Below, in pieces: positions 8,437-16,281 of a DNA stretch of 43,655 nucleotides. The stretch covers positions 1 through 43,655 of the forward strand of contig NZ_LADU01000031.1 in NCBI RefSeq assembly GCF_000961795.1, given 5' to 3'. The notes beneath the pieces were generated by a model that worked only from the letters and a program-made list of their open reading frames with translations, was not told the origin of the DNA and searched no databases. Both the position numbers and the translations under genes were made by a program. This stretch comes from Hyphomonas sp. BRH_c22. GTDB taxonomy: Bacteria; Pseudomonadota; Alphaproteobacteria; Caulobacterales; Hyphomonadaceae. Numbering within the stretch: the stretch's first letter is position 1; every line of letters starts with the position of its first letter.

Positions 8437-8538
8437 TCATCCTGTGATTGAACGATTTTTTATGCGATTAAGGATAGAGTAAGGCATCCATGACAACTTG
8501 CGGCAGATGTATTCATAGGCCGGGGGACGGCATATCGC

Positions 8539-9027
8539 ATGGACTATCGATTGATCCATTTCAATTGCGCGCGGCCGACGGGCGAGTTCACGTATGAAAA
8601 CGAATTCGTTCGTGTGTTCCTTTCCATCCTTCCGCGTATTTTCGGCGACGCCGACAGCTTTGACGGCGTTCACTGGCATACGCACGGGCTGAGGCAGCCG
8701 GACGGCCATTGGCGCGACCTCTACCAGGCGTTTCCCTATCCGAGAGGCACGGGAGCGCCTGATGTCTGCACGATGGCTGGATGGCGGTCACTCGAAGACA
8801 TGCGCAGCTTCGTCTATTCGGGAAAAACCCACCCGGCCGGCATGCGCCGCCTGCAGGAGCAGCTTGACCGCAGCCAGGGCCCGGGATTCGTCATGTGGTG
8901 GGCCCCGCGCGGCGAACGGTTCACCATGGAAGACGGATGGCAGCGGCTGGTGCACCTGCGCGCAAACGGCTCAAGCAATTATGCCTTTTCCCTCGACCAG
9001 CCGATTGTCCGGCCGCAGGTCGCATGA
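8539..9027 (+). CDS. DUF3291 domain protein
   Basis: A 162-residue cytoplasmic protein matching the DUF3291 family, a ferredoxin-like dimeric alpha/beta-barrel fold related to small monooxygenases. Supporting blocks are YRLIHFNCARP at the start, the MAGWRSLEDMRSFVYSGKTHP core near residues 80-99, the FVMWWAPRGERFTMEDGWQRLVHLRANG block, and the terminal YAFSLDQP. No cofactor motif is visible, so no reaction can be assigned. Its last four bases (ATGA) overlap the start of the next gene, so the two are translationally coupled. A run of Gs (GGGGG) lies about 14 bases before the ATG. Confidence 0.75.
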   Translation: MDYRLIHFNCARPTGEFTYENEFVRVFLSILPRIFGDADSFDGVHWHTHGLRQPDGHWRDLYQAFPYPRGTGAPDVCTMAGWRSLEDMRSFVYSGKTHPAGMRRLQEQLDRSQGPGFVMWWAPRGERFTMEDGWQRLVHLRANGSSNYAFSLDQPIVRPQVA

Positions 9028-9545
9028 GACTGACACGGCGCAGCCTGACGGGACTGGTGGCCGCAACCCTTCTGCTCGCTGCCTGCACTGGCGCCGTTCC
9101 AGCTGAACCGGACCGGACGATCTATCTGGTCCGGCACGCGGAAAAGCAGGCGGGTGATGACCCGTCGCTGACGCCGGAAGGCGCCGCACGCGCCCGGTTG
9201 CTCGCCGAGACGCTGGCTGATGCGGGGATCGCGCGCATCTATTCCACCGATTATGCGCGGACGCGCGAGACGGCCGCCCCGCTGGCCGATTTCATGTCCT
9301 TGCCGGTTGATCTCTATGATGCGTCAGACCTGACTGTTTTCGCGGCTGAGTTGAACTCCCAAAGCGGCAGGATACTCGTTGTGGGGCACTCCAACACGAC
9401 TCCCGATCTGGTCGGACTCCTGGGAGGTGAACCGGGCGCTGAAATCAATGAGGCGGCCGAATATGACCGCCTCTATGTGTTGCGAATTTCAGGGGACACC
9501 GTCGAGTCTGAGCTGCGCCGGTATGGCGCGCCGTATCAGCCCTGA
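9024..9545 (+). CDS. Histidine phosphatase (phosphoglycerate mutase-like) lipoprotein
   Basis: A 173-residue member of the histidine phosphatase superfamily, probably anchored outside the cytoplasm. The N terminus MRLTRRSLTGLVAATLLLAAC is a lipoprotein signal with Cys21 as the lipidation site. The catalytic core is YLVRHAEK (Arg37, His38 as the phosphorylated His), followed by STDYARTRET (Arg79) and VVGHSNTTPDL (second His122). The short form without the large insertions of true glycolytic mutases points to a phosphatase rather than a mutase. It starts within the stop of the DUF3291 gene (ATGA) and its 3' end overlaps the convergent DUF3253 gene by 10 bases. The substrate is unknown. Confidence 0.85.
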   Translation: MRLTRRSLTGLVAATLLLAACTGAVPAEPDRTIYLVRHAEKQAGDDPSLTPEGAARARLLAETLADAGIARIYSTDYARTRETAAPLADFMSLPVDLYDASDLTVFAAELNSQSGRILVVGHSNTTPDLVGLLGGEPGAEINEAAEYDRLYVLRISGDTVESELRRYGAPYQP

Positions 9546-9793
9546 GGCAAACCCAGCCGGTAGACACCCTTGAACGTATCCGGGTCGACCGGCTTGCCCT
9601 TGCGATAGATCGTGATGGTTCCCGCCTTGGCCAGCCGAACAGCCTCCGCGCGCACGTCTTTCAGCACGCGCTGGAAGTTTTCCTCGCTCACCGCACGGGC
9701 GGCCTGTTCGGCGCTGATCGTCTTGCCGGCGCCGCATTCCGCCGTCAGCGTCAGGATCGCATCGCGGACAGCGTTATGCCCCGGCTCGCTCAC
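9536..9793 (-). CDS. DUF3253 protein
   Basis: An 85-residue protein of the DUF3253 family, which looks like a small winged-helix domain. Family marks are the segments GAGKTISAEQAARAVS and VRAEAVRLAKAGTITIYRKG followed by KPVDPDTFKGVYRLG. The start is GTG, overlapping the TGA of the upstream beta-lactamase-like gene as GTGA, so it is the third gene of a coupled operon with that gene and the acyl-CoA dehydrogenase. The 3' end overlaps the convergent phosphatase gene by 10 bases. No function is known; a DNA-binding role is only a guess from the fold. Confidence 0.78.
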   Translation of the reverse strand: MSEPGHNAVRDAILTLTAECGAGKTISAEQAARAVSEENFQRVLKDVRAEAVRLAKAGTITIYRKGKPVDPDTFKGVYRLGLPQG

Positions 9794-11025
9794 CAGTCGA
9801 TCGCCGCGTAGACGAGTTGCTGGAATTGCTGGCGCATCGGGTAGGTCGAGGACGGCATCAACTGTGTGGCCTGGATCGCGATGATCTCCTCTTCCGGATC
9901 GATCCAGAAGAAGGTCGATGCAAGGCCGCCCCAGCTGAACGTGCCTTCGCTGCCGGGCTGCTGGCCGGCCACGACATCCACGACAACCGATCCTCCGAGG
10001 CCGAAGCCCACTCCGTCAGACATCACTTCCGTGAACGTGGACTTGCCCATGTCGCGCATCGTCCGGCCGCCGGGCAGGTGATTCTGGCGCATGAACTCAA
10101 CCGTTTTCGGGCTGACAAGACGCTGGCCATCCAGCGTACCGCCACGCAGCAGCATCAGGGCGAAGCGGTGATAGTCGCGCAAGGTGGAGACCAGGCCGCC
10201 ACCCGCATTCAGCAAGGTGGGGCGTTTCGTGTAGAGCTTCGAGGCCTTGCCGGCACCGTCTGCGAGACTGGTCACACCTGTCACCGCATCCTTCTGGTAG
10301 CAGGCCATGAGACGGTCGATCTTTTCTTCCGGCACCCAGAATTCGGTATCGTGCATGCCGAGCGGGCCGGTAATGCGCTGACGGAAAAATTCGTCGAGCT
10401 CCATGCCCGAGACGATCTCGACAATCGCGCCGAGCACGTCAATTGAATGGCCATACCACCATTCCGTGCCCGGCGAGCACTGGAGCGGAAGCGCCGCCAG
10501 CCGTTTCGACATGGCCAGAAGGGTTTCGTCAGGCCGCCCGATTTTCTCCTGCCGGTAGAGGAAATCGACCGGGTGCTGCATCATGAACCCGTAGGTGATG
10601 CCTGACGTGTGGGTGAACAGGTCCAGCACCTTCATGGGGCGATCCGGCTTGCGGGTGGTGAAAGTGTCCTTGTCGCCTGCATCCCAGACCATCACGTCGG
10701 CAAATTCGGGGATGTAGCGGCTGACGTCATGGTCGAGGCGCAGCTTGCCCTCTTCGAACAGCATCATTGCTGCCAGCGACGTGATCGGCTTGGTCATGGA
10801 ATAGATGCGGAAAATCGTGTGCGGTCCGATGTGCTCGCCTGCGCCCATTTCGGTGGTGCCGGAATAGTCTTCAAGCGCGATCTCGCCGCCGCGCGACACG
10901 AGCGTTGCCATGCAGGGCAGCTTGCCCGTGTCGATGTAATTCTCGCGGAAGTAATCGGGGATCGCCTCAAGGCGTTCGGCGTTGAGGCCGACTTCGTGCG
11001 GATCGGTGGGATCGTGGTCGAACAT
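9790..11025 (-). CDS. Class C beta-lactamase-like serine hydrolase/esterase
   Basis: A 411-residue serine hydrolase of the class C beta-lactamase fold (EstB-like esterase family). The SxxK motif is IYSMTKP with Ser76 and Lys79; the second motif tyrosine is probably Tyr191 in WWYGHSIDVLG; the third motif reads SWGGLAST in place of KTG, as in esterases. There is no signal peptide, so it is cytoplasmic, which argues against a role in penicillin resistance. The ATG follows the TAG of the acyl-CoA dehydrogenase with no gap, and AGGAAACC lies inside that gene's end, so it is co-expressed. Hydrolysis of a small ester or lactone linked to acyl-CoA breakdown is a plausible but unproven role. Confidence 0.87.
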   Translation of the reverse strand: MFDHDPTDPHEVGLNAERLEAIPDYFRENYIDTGKLPCMATLVSRGGEIALEDYSGTTEMGAGEHIGPHTIFRIYSMTKPITSLAAMMLFEEGKLRLDHDVSRYIPEFADVMVWDAGDKDTFTTRKPDRPMKVLDLFTHTSGITYGFMMQHPVDFLYRQEKIGRPDETLLAMSKRLAALPLQCSPGTEWWYGHSIDVLGAIVEIVSGMELDEFFRQRITGPLGMHDTEFWVPEEKIDRLMACYQKDAVTGVTSLADGAGKASKLYTKRPTLLNAGGGLVSTLRDYHRFALMLLRGGTLDGQRLVSPKTVEFMRQNHLPGGRTMRDMGKSTFTEVMSDGVGFGLGGSVVVDVVAGQQPGSEGTFSWGGLASTFFWIDPEEEIIAIQATQLMPSSTYPMRQQFQQLVYAAIDW

Positions 11026-12186
11026 CTAGAGGTTTCCTGCCTTGGCGGCCCGGGCGAGTTCCCGGGCGATGATGATCTGCTGGATCTGGCTTGTGCCTTC
11101 ATAGAGGCGGAAGATGCGCACGTCGCGGTAGAAGCGCTCGATGCCATAGTCGGTGACATAGCCTGCGCCGCCGAACACCTGCACCGCGCGATCCGCGACG
11201 CGGCCGCACGCCTCCGTGGCGAACAGTTTCGTGCAGGACGCGAGCATGGTGACATCCTCGCCCGTATCGCGGCGGCGGGCAGCATCGAGGATCATGCAGC
11301 GCGCGGCATAGGTTTCGGCCTGGCTGTCGGCAATCATGGCCTGGATCAGCTGGTGCTCCATGATCGGCTTGCCGAACTGTTTACGCTCCAGCGAATAGTT
11401 GACCATTTCCTTGATCAGGCGCTCTGACACGCCGGTCGCGACGGCGGAGATGTGCAGGCGGCCCTTGTCGAGCACGCTCATCGCCACCTTGAAGCCTTCG
11501 CCTTCGCCAGCCAGCCTGTTTTCGGCCGGCACACGGGCATTGTCGAAGATCACATCGCAGATGTGGGCGCCCTGCTGGCCCATCTTCTTTTCGGGCTGGC
11601 CCACAGACACGCCGGGCGTGTTGCGCTCGACCACGAAAGCTGACACACCCTTGGCACCGGGCGTGGACGGATCGGTACGGGCCATGACCGTGAACAGGTC
11701 TGCCTTGTTGGCGTTGGTGATGTAGCGCTTGGTGCCATTCAGCACGTAATGGTCGCCGTCGCGGATCGCCTTGGTCGTCAGGCTGCCGGCATCGGAGCCT
11801 GCTTCCGGCTCGGTCAGCGCAAAGCTCGCGATCAGGTCGCCGCTGGCAATGCCGGGCAGCCATTTCGATTTCTGTGCATCGGTCCCGAACAGGACCAGCG
11901 CCTGGCTGCCAATGCCGATATTCGTGCCCGCCACCGAGCGGAACGCGGGGGATGTGTGGCCGAGTTCGAACGCCACAAGACACTCGGTTTCCATGTCCAG
12001 CGCGAGACCGCCATATTCTTCCGGAACAGCGATGCCGAACAGGCCGAGCTGCTTCATTTCGTCGACGATGGATTGCGGGACGGCATCATTGTCACCGACT
12101 TCCGCCTCGATCGGTATGCATTTCTCGGTCACGAACCGGCGAACCTGCTCGATCAGGGCGGCACGAATTTCGGCGTCAAAGGCCAT
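11026..12186 (-). CDS. Acyl-CoA dehydrogenase
   Basis: A 386-residue FAD enzyme that introduces the alpha-beta double bond into an acyl-CoA. The FAD/substrate loop FALTEPEAGSDAGS (122-135), the YITNANKAD block, and the C-terminal FGGAGYVTDYGIERFYRDVRI are all present. The catalytic base is Glu363 in RLYEGTSQIQ, the position used by short/medium-chain enzymes. Length is normal. It is the first gene of a three-gene operon with the esterase and DUF3253 genes, and is divergent from a thioesterase-SDR pair, so the locus looks like a small acyl-CoA catabolic unit. Chain length or branching of the substrate cannot be read from the sequence. Confidence 0.93.
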   Translation of the reverse strand: MAFDAEIRAALIEQVRRFVTEKCIPIEAEVGDNDAVPQSIVDEMKQLGLFGIAVPEEYGGLALDMETECLVAFELGHTSPAFRSVAGTNIGIGSQALVLFGTDAQKSKWLPGIASGDLIASFALTEPEAGSDAGSLTTKAIRDGDHYVLNGTKRYITNANKADLFTVMARTDPSTPGAKGVSAFVVERNTPGVSVGQPEKKMGQQGAHICDVIFDNARVPAENRLAGEGEGFKVAMSVLDKGRLHISAVATGVSERLIKEMVNYSLERKQFGKPIMEHQLIQAMIADSQAETYAARCMILDAARRRDTGEDVTMLASCTKLFATEACGRVADRAVQVFGGAGYVTDYGIERFYRDVRIFRLYEGTSQIQQIIIARELARAAKAGNL

Positions 12187-12232
12187 CAGTTTGCTCCCGT
12201 GAATTATTGGTCCCGATTATGATATGCCGTTG

Positions 12233-12246
12233 CGACAGGCTTGTCG
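12233..12246. promoter_or_regulatory. Small inverted repeat between divergent CoA genes
   Basis: CGACA-GGCT-TGTCG lies midway between the acyl-CoA dehydrogenase and thioesterase starts. It is short and could be an operator half-site pair or chance. Confidence 0.2.
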
Positions 12247-12294
12247 AAGGGTGACCGTGCGGTATCAAAGCCAAAAGGGAGGAACAAGGCGGAA

Positions 12295-12723
12295 ATGGTT
12301 GCGACAGAAGTGACAGAAGGCGAATTCAAGGGCTGGAAGACCTGGCCGGAGGAACCGTTCGAACACGATACGGCTGGTCCGTTCTACATGCGCACCGACG
12401 ACCAGGGACAGGTTGCGGCCTTCCGCGCCCAACGCAAGCACATGAATGCGGGCGGCGTGATGCATGGCGGATGCCTGATGACTTTCGCAGATTATGCCCT
12501 GTTCGCCATTGCCCATCACGGCATGGAAGGCGTCTATGGGCTCACTGTCGCGTTCACATCTGAATTCCTGGATGGCGCCCTGGAAGGCGAACTGATCGAA
12601 GCGCGCGGCGAAGTGCTGCGCCAGGGGCGGTCGCTTACCTTTGTGCGCGGACTGGTGACCGCCAATGGCCGTCCTGTCCTCAATTTTTCCGGAACCATCA
12701 AACTCAGAAAGCCGAAACCATGA
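12295..12723 (+). CDS. PaaI-like hotdog-fold thioesterase
   Basis: A 142-residue hotdog-fold protein of the PaaI/YdiI type, which hydrolyses acyl-CoA thioesters. The signature is KHMNAGGVMHGGCLMTFADYALF around residues 50-72 (HGG loop plus Asp), and the second strand block YGLTVAFTSEFLDGALEGELIEARGEV. The ATG at 12295 is preferred because the family similarity starts nearby and GGGAGG lies 12 bases upstream; a TTG at 12241 would add a basic unmatched stretch. Its TGA overlaps the next gene's ATG (ATGA), so it is coupled to the SDR. Confidence 0.87.
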   Translation: MVATEVTEGEFKGWKTWPEEPFEHDTAGPFYMRTDDQGQVAAFRAQRKHMNAGGVMHGGCLMTFADYALFAIAHHGMEGVYGLTVAFTSEFLDGALEGELIEARGEVLRQGRSLTFVRGLVTANGRPVLNFSGTIKLRKPKP

Positions 12724-13508
12724 GCCAGCCCCCCTATCAGGAACTTTCCCGTTCGATCAAAGGCAAGACTGCCCTCATCACCGGCGCCGCCAGCGGCATG
12801 GGCCGGGCGACTGCACACCTGTTCGCCCGCGAAGGCGCGAACGTCGCCGTGACCGACCTGCGCCAGGGCGATGTCGATGTCGTGGTGGATGAGATCAAGG
12901 CCGCAGGTTTTGACAATGTGAAGGGCTGGGAGCTCGACGTCTCGGACGCTGCGGCCATCAAGCGCGTGATCGACAATGCGGCGGCCCATTTCGGTGGCAT
13001 GGACATTCTCGTGAACAATGCCGGTTTTGCGAAGGCCGGTGATGTGGGTGAGGAAAGCTATGAAGACAGCTGGGGGCCGAGCATCAATGTGATGCTGACC
13101 TCGCACCAGCGCGCCATCCGCGCCGCCCTGCCCTATATGCGCAAGAATGGCTGGGGGCGTATCGTCAATATCGCTTCGACCGAGGGCCTTGGTGCGACGC
13201 CGGGCAATTCACCTTACGTCGCCGCAAAGCATGGCGTCATCGGGCTGACACGCGGCCTTGCCGTGGATCTCGGCCGTGAGGGCATCACGGTGAACTGCAT
13301 CTGCCCCGGCCCGATCATTACCGGCATCACGTCCGGCATTCCGGACGAGCACAAGGAAATCTACGCCAAGCGCCGCGTGCCGCTGCGCCGTTACGGCATC
13401 CCGGAAGAGGTCGCTAATATGACACTCTCTCTGGTCCTGCCCGCCGCCTCGTTCCTTAACGGCGTGCACATCCCGGTCGATGGCGGCATGTCGATCAAGA
13501 ATGCCTGA
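12720..13508 (+). CDS. Short-chain dehydrogenase/reductase (classical SDR)
   Basis: A 262-residue NAD(P)-dependent oxidoreductase. It has TGAASGMG (21-28) for the nucleotide, NNAG (99-102), catalytic Ser153 in NIASTEG, and Tyr166-VAA-Lys170. The C terminus VHIPVDGGMS is the usual end of FabG/3-hydroxyacyl-CoA dehydrogenase-like SDRs. Asp46 after the second strand (VAVTDLRQ) suggests NAD preference. It overlaps the thioesterase gene by four bases. With the divergent acyl-CoA dehydrogenase, a role in oxidising a 3-hydroxyacyl-CoA or similar alcohol is likely but inferred. Confidence 0.92.
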   Translation: MSQPPYQELSRSIKGKTALITGAASGMGRATAHLFAREGANVAVTDLRQGDVDVVVDEIKAAGFDNVKGWELDVSDAAAIKRVIDNAAAHFGGMDILVNNAGFAKAGDVGEESYEDSWGPSINVMLTSHQRAIRAALPYMRKNGWGRIVNIASTEGLGATPGNSPYVAAKHGVIGLTRGLAVDLGREGITVNCICPGPIITGITSGIPDEHKEIYAKRRVPLRRYGIPEEVANMTLSLVLPAASFLNGVHIPVDGGMSIKNA

Positions 13509-13532
13509 CCGAAGACAGGGTTTGCGGGGGGG

Positions 13533-14150
13533 CTAGCCCTTCGCAAACCCGCGCGCGGTCATCGCATCGTACCAGCGGCCCAGATTCTCATGCTCCTTCT
13601 GCGGCTGCCACTGCATGACCCGGCAGAAGCCGACCCCGATATAGAGCGTGATGTCAGCAATCGAGAACCGGTCGGCGGCGACGAATTCGTGCGTCGCAAG
13701 GTGGTCGTCGAGGCGCTTCGCCATCGCCCGCGCGGCCTTCTCGCCCTTTGCGGCCGCTTCAGGACTCTGGGGCACTTCAAGCGGCGCCATCATCGGGTGG
13801 GCGTTACGGAACCATCCCGCAAACTGGATGAAGAACATCAGTTCGATGCGGCGGTCCCACATCTCGATCAGCGCCTTTTCCTTCGGGTCGGTACCCATCA
13901 GGTTCGGTTCGGGGAAGATGCCTTCGAGATAGGTGCAGATCGCCCGGCTCTCGGTGATCGCCGTGCCATCGTCCAGCACCAGCGTCGGCACCTGGGCATA
14001 AGGCGACAGCGCCCGGTATTCGGCAGTCTTGTGCTCCTGGTCCATGATCGAAACGTCGATCAGCTCGACAGCGTCGAGCTTGCCTTTTGCCCGCAGGAAA
14101 TAGACGACCCGGTCGGGATTGGGGGCCTTGGGGCTCTGATAAAGTTTCAC
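13533..14150 (-). CDS. Glutathione S-transferase
   Basis: A 205-residue cytosolic GST. The N-terminal thioredoxin-like domain begins MKLYQSPKAPNPDRVVYFLRAKG, with Ser6 the candidate glutathione-activating residue; the cis-Pro loop AQVPTLVLDDG and the glutathione-binding ITESRAICTYLE follow. The C-terminal helical domain has the capping box FSIADITLY. The start is GTG, but AGGAGGAAACAG directly before it is an excellent ribosome site and overlaps the stop of the TonB receptor gene 10 bases upstream. It is thus the last gene of a NupC-TonB receptor-GST run. The substrate is unknown. Confidence 0.9.
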   Translation of the reverse strand: MKLYQSPKAPNPDRVVYFLRAKGKLDAVELIDVSIMDQEHKTAEYRALSPYAQVPTLVLDDGTAITESRAICTYLEGIFPEPNLMGTDPKEKALIEMWDRRIELMFFIQFAGWFRNAHPMMAPLEVPQSPEAAAKGEKAARAMAKRLDDHLATHEFVAADRFSIADITLYIGVGFCRVMQWQPQKEHENLGRWYDAMTARGFAKG

Positions 14151-14160
14151 CTGTTTCCTC

Positions 14161-16191
14161 CTAGAATGTTTTTCTTACGCCCAGTGTCGCATTGAGCGGC
14201 TCGCCCGGGAAGTAACGGCCATTGCCAAAGGCGAGGTCGGCCCGGTCTGCATAGGCTTCGTCGGTCAGGTTGCGCACGATCAGGAACAGTTCAGTCTCAT
14301 CCGCAAAAGTGTAGGCCCCGCGGGCACCAAGCACAGTGTGCCCGGGATAGGTCGCGGTGTTGGCCGGATCGGCGAAATACTCGCCGACATGCTCGACGGA
14401 CAGAGACAGCTGTATGGCCTCGGTTGCCTGCCAGTCCAGCGAGGTATCGGCCAGCCATTCCGGTGCCGTGTCGATCTGGTTGCCATCGCGGATGGTTTCG
14501 GAGCCCGAGCCGACAATCCGGTCAAATGTATAAGTCTGGTCGGACCATCCGACATTGCCCTTGAGCGCCAGCGTATCCGTGATGTGGAAGGCGGCTGCCG
14601 CTTCCACGCCGACATGGCGCGTCGAGCCATCCGGCACGTTGAGGCCATCGCTGTCGCGGAAGAAGAAGTTTTCCTTGTCCATCCAGTAGGCAGCAACATC
14701 GAAGACCAGCCGCCCGCCTGGCGCGCTGCCGCGCGCGCCGATCTCCACACTGTCCAGCGTCTCGGTCTCCACCTCGCCCGCCACCTGCAGGCTCTGCAAC
14801 CGGTAGAGGTCCGACACCTGCGGCGCCCGCTCTCCCCGCGCATAGTTCACGTAATAGCTCACGTCGCCCGGCGACCAGATCAGGCCGAGCTTCGGCGTCA
14901 GCAGGTCAAAGCTATCCGTGCGATTTGCCGGCACATTGAAGCGCCCGTTGATGCCGGCCGGGGCATCGGTGACATAATCATATTCGTGCGTTTCGCCGCG
15001 CAGGCCTGCCAGAATGCTGACATTGTTGCCGAGGCTCCATTCCGCTTCGCCCCACAGGGCCAGCGTGGTCGTGTCGACCGTATAGTCATAGTGGACCCCT
15101 TGCGGGAATCGCGTGTCGCCCGGGAAAAAGCCGAACGATTCCGGCTGGATTTCCTTCAAATAGCCACTCGCCAAATCCACATCGGCGCCGACACGCACAT
15201 CCAGCACGTCGCTCGCCTGCCATCCGTAACGCGCCATCAGGCCGCCGCCGGTGTGAGCATTCTTTTCGACGCCGCCATTCGGCAGAAAGTGCTGTGAGAA
15301 AATCATTGCCTGGCTGTGCGCATAGGGCATCAGCACCAGCGTTCCGGGCCCCAGCGTCCGCTCTGCCCGCGCGCCCATCCGCGCCGACCAGGCGTCGCGA
15401 TAGGCTTCCGGGTTCGGGTTCTGCGTGACCAGATCGCTATCCTTGTAGCTGTCGGTGCCGACGACGAAGCCAGCCGATTCCTGGTTGAGGTTCGATGCTG
15501 ACAGCCATGGTGCCACATCCCAGGGTCCAAGCTCATATGCTCCGACGACAGACAGTTTCTGCTGGTCGACGCCGGTATTATCGCGCCAGCCCGTGTCGTG
15601 CTGCAGGGAGAGACCGAGACGGACATGGCTTCCCTCATCCAGCGCCATGTCGGTGCGGTAGCGGCCGAGCGTGCCATAACTCGCGCGGGCAAAGCTGCCA
15701 TCGCCGGGTTGCCCCAGGATCACGTTGACGAGGCCATGCACGGCATTCGAGCCATATTTCGCGCTGCCCGGCCCGCGCACCACTTCGATGGCACTTGCCA
15801 CTTCATGATGCGGCTCCATCAGGCTGTTGACGTTGCCGAAAGCTGGCGAGCGCGTCGGCACGCCATTCTCGAGGATGAGGAAACTGCCCTGCCCTGCCCC
15901 GCCAGTCAGCACAGGGCTGCGGATGGCAATCAGATGCTCCTGCCCGGAATTCATCTGGATATTCACGCCCGGCAGCGTGTTCAGGATTTCGGCGGGGTGG
16001 TCGGCGAGGGTTTCGGCGATGGCGTCAGCATCCGCGTAAGTATTTGACCCAGGCTGTTCAGGCGACCTGTCGCCAAACACGGTTACTGGCTCTAGTGAGA
16101 CGGCTGTGTCCTGCTGGGCTGCGGCCTGTCCCGACAGGCAGTAACCCAGTGCGACAAGGCTTGCAGACGTCACAGTCAGTCGGTGAAGCAT
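14161..16191 (-). CDS. TonB-dependent outer-membrane receptor
   Basis: A 676-residue outer-membrane active transporter. It starts with a signal peptide (MLHRLTVTSASLVALGYCLSG, cleavage near AAAQ), then a TonB-box-like LEPVTVFGDR, a plug domain (AEILNTLPGVNI, IEVVRGPGSAKYGSNAVHGLVNVIL) and a beta-barrel ending in Phe (GVRKTF), as needed for barrel assembly. AAAGGA lies 7 bases before the ATG. It lies 90 bases downstream of a nucleoside permease gene on the same strand and directly before the GST gene. Plug sequence resembles receptors of the siderophore/cobalamin class, but the ligand cannot be told. The neighbour suggests nucleosides or a nucleoside-like compound; this is inference. Confidence 0.93.
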   Translation of the reverse strand: MLHRLTVTSASLVALGYCLSGQAAAQQDTAVSLEPVTVFGDRSPEQPGSNTYADADAIAETLADHPAEILNTLPGVNIQMNSGQEHLIAIRSPVLTGGAGQGSFLILENGVPTRSPAFGNVNSLMEPHHEVASAIEVVRGPGSAKYGSNAVHGLVNVILGQPGDGSFARASYGTLGRYRTDMALDEGSHVRLGLSLQHDTGWRDNTGVDQQKLSVVGAYELGPWDVAPWLSASNLNQESAGFVVGTDSYKDSDLVTQNPNPEAYRDAWSARMGARAERTLGPGTLVLMPYAHSQAMIFSQHFLPNGGVEKNAHTGGGLMARYGWQASDVLDVRVGADVDLASGYLKEIQPESFGFFPGDTRFPQGVHYDYTVDTTTLALWGEAEWSLGNNVSILAGLRGETHEYDYVTDAPAGINGRFNVPANRTDSFDLLTPKLGLIWSPGDVSYYVNYARGERAPQVSDLYRLQSLQVAGEVETETLDSVEIGARGSAPGGRLVFDVAAYWMDKENFFFRDSDGLNVPDGSTRHVGVEAAAAFHITDTLALKGNVGWSDQTYTFDRIVGSGSETIRDGNQIDTAPEWLADTSLDWQATEAIQLSLSVEHVGEYFADPANTATYPGHTVLGARGAYTFADETELFLIVRNLTDEAYADRADLAFGNGRYFPGEPLNATLGVRKTF

Positions 16192-16281
16192 GGAAATTCC
16201 TTTGATTTTGCAACAAGGCTTTGCGTCACGGGATACCTAGGGTCAAGCCCGCCGCAAGGCGAGCCCTCCCCGAGCGTCAGG

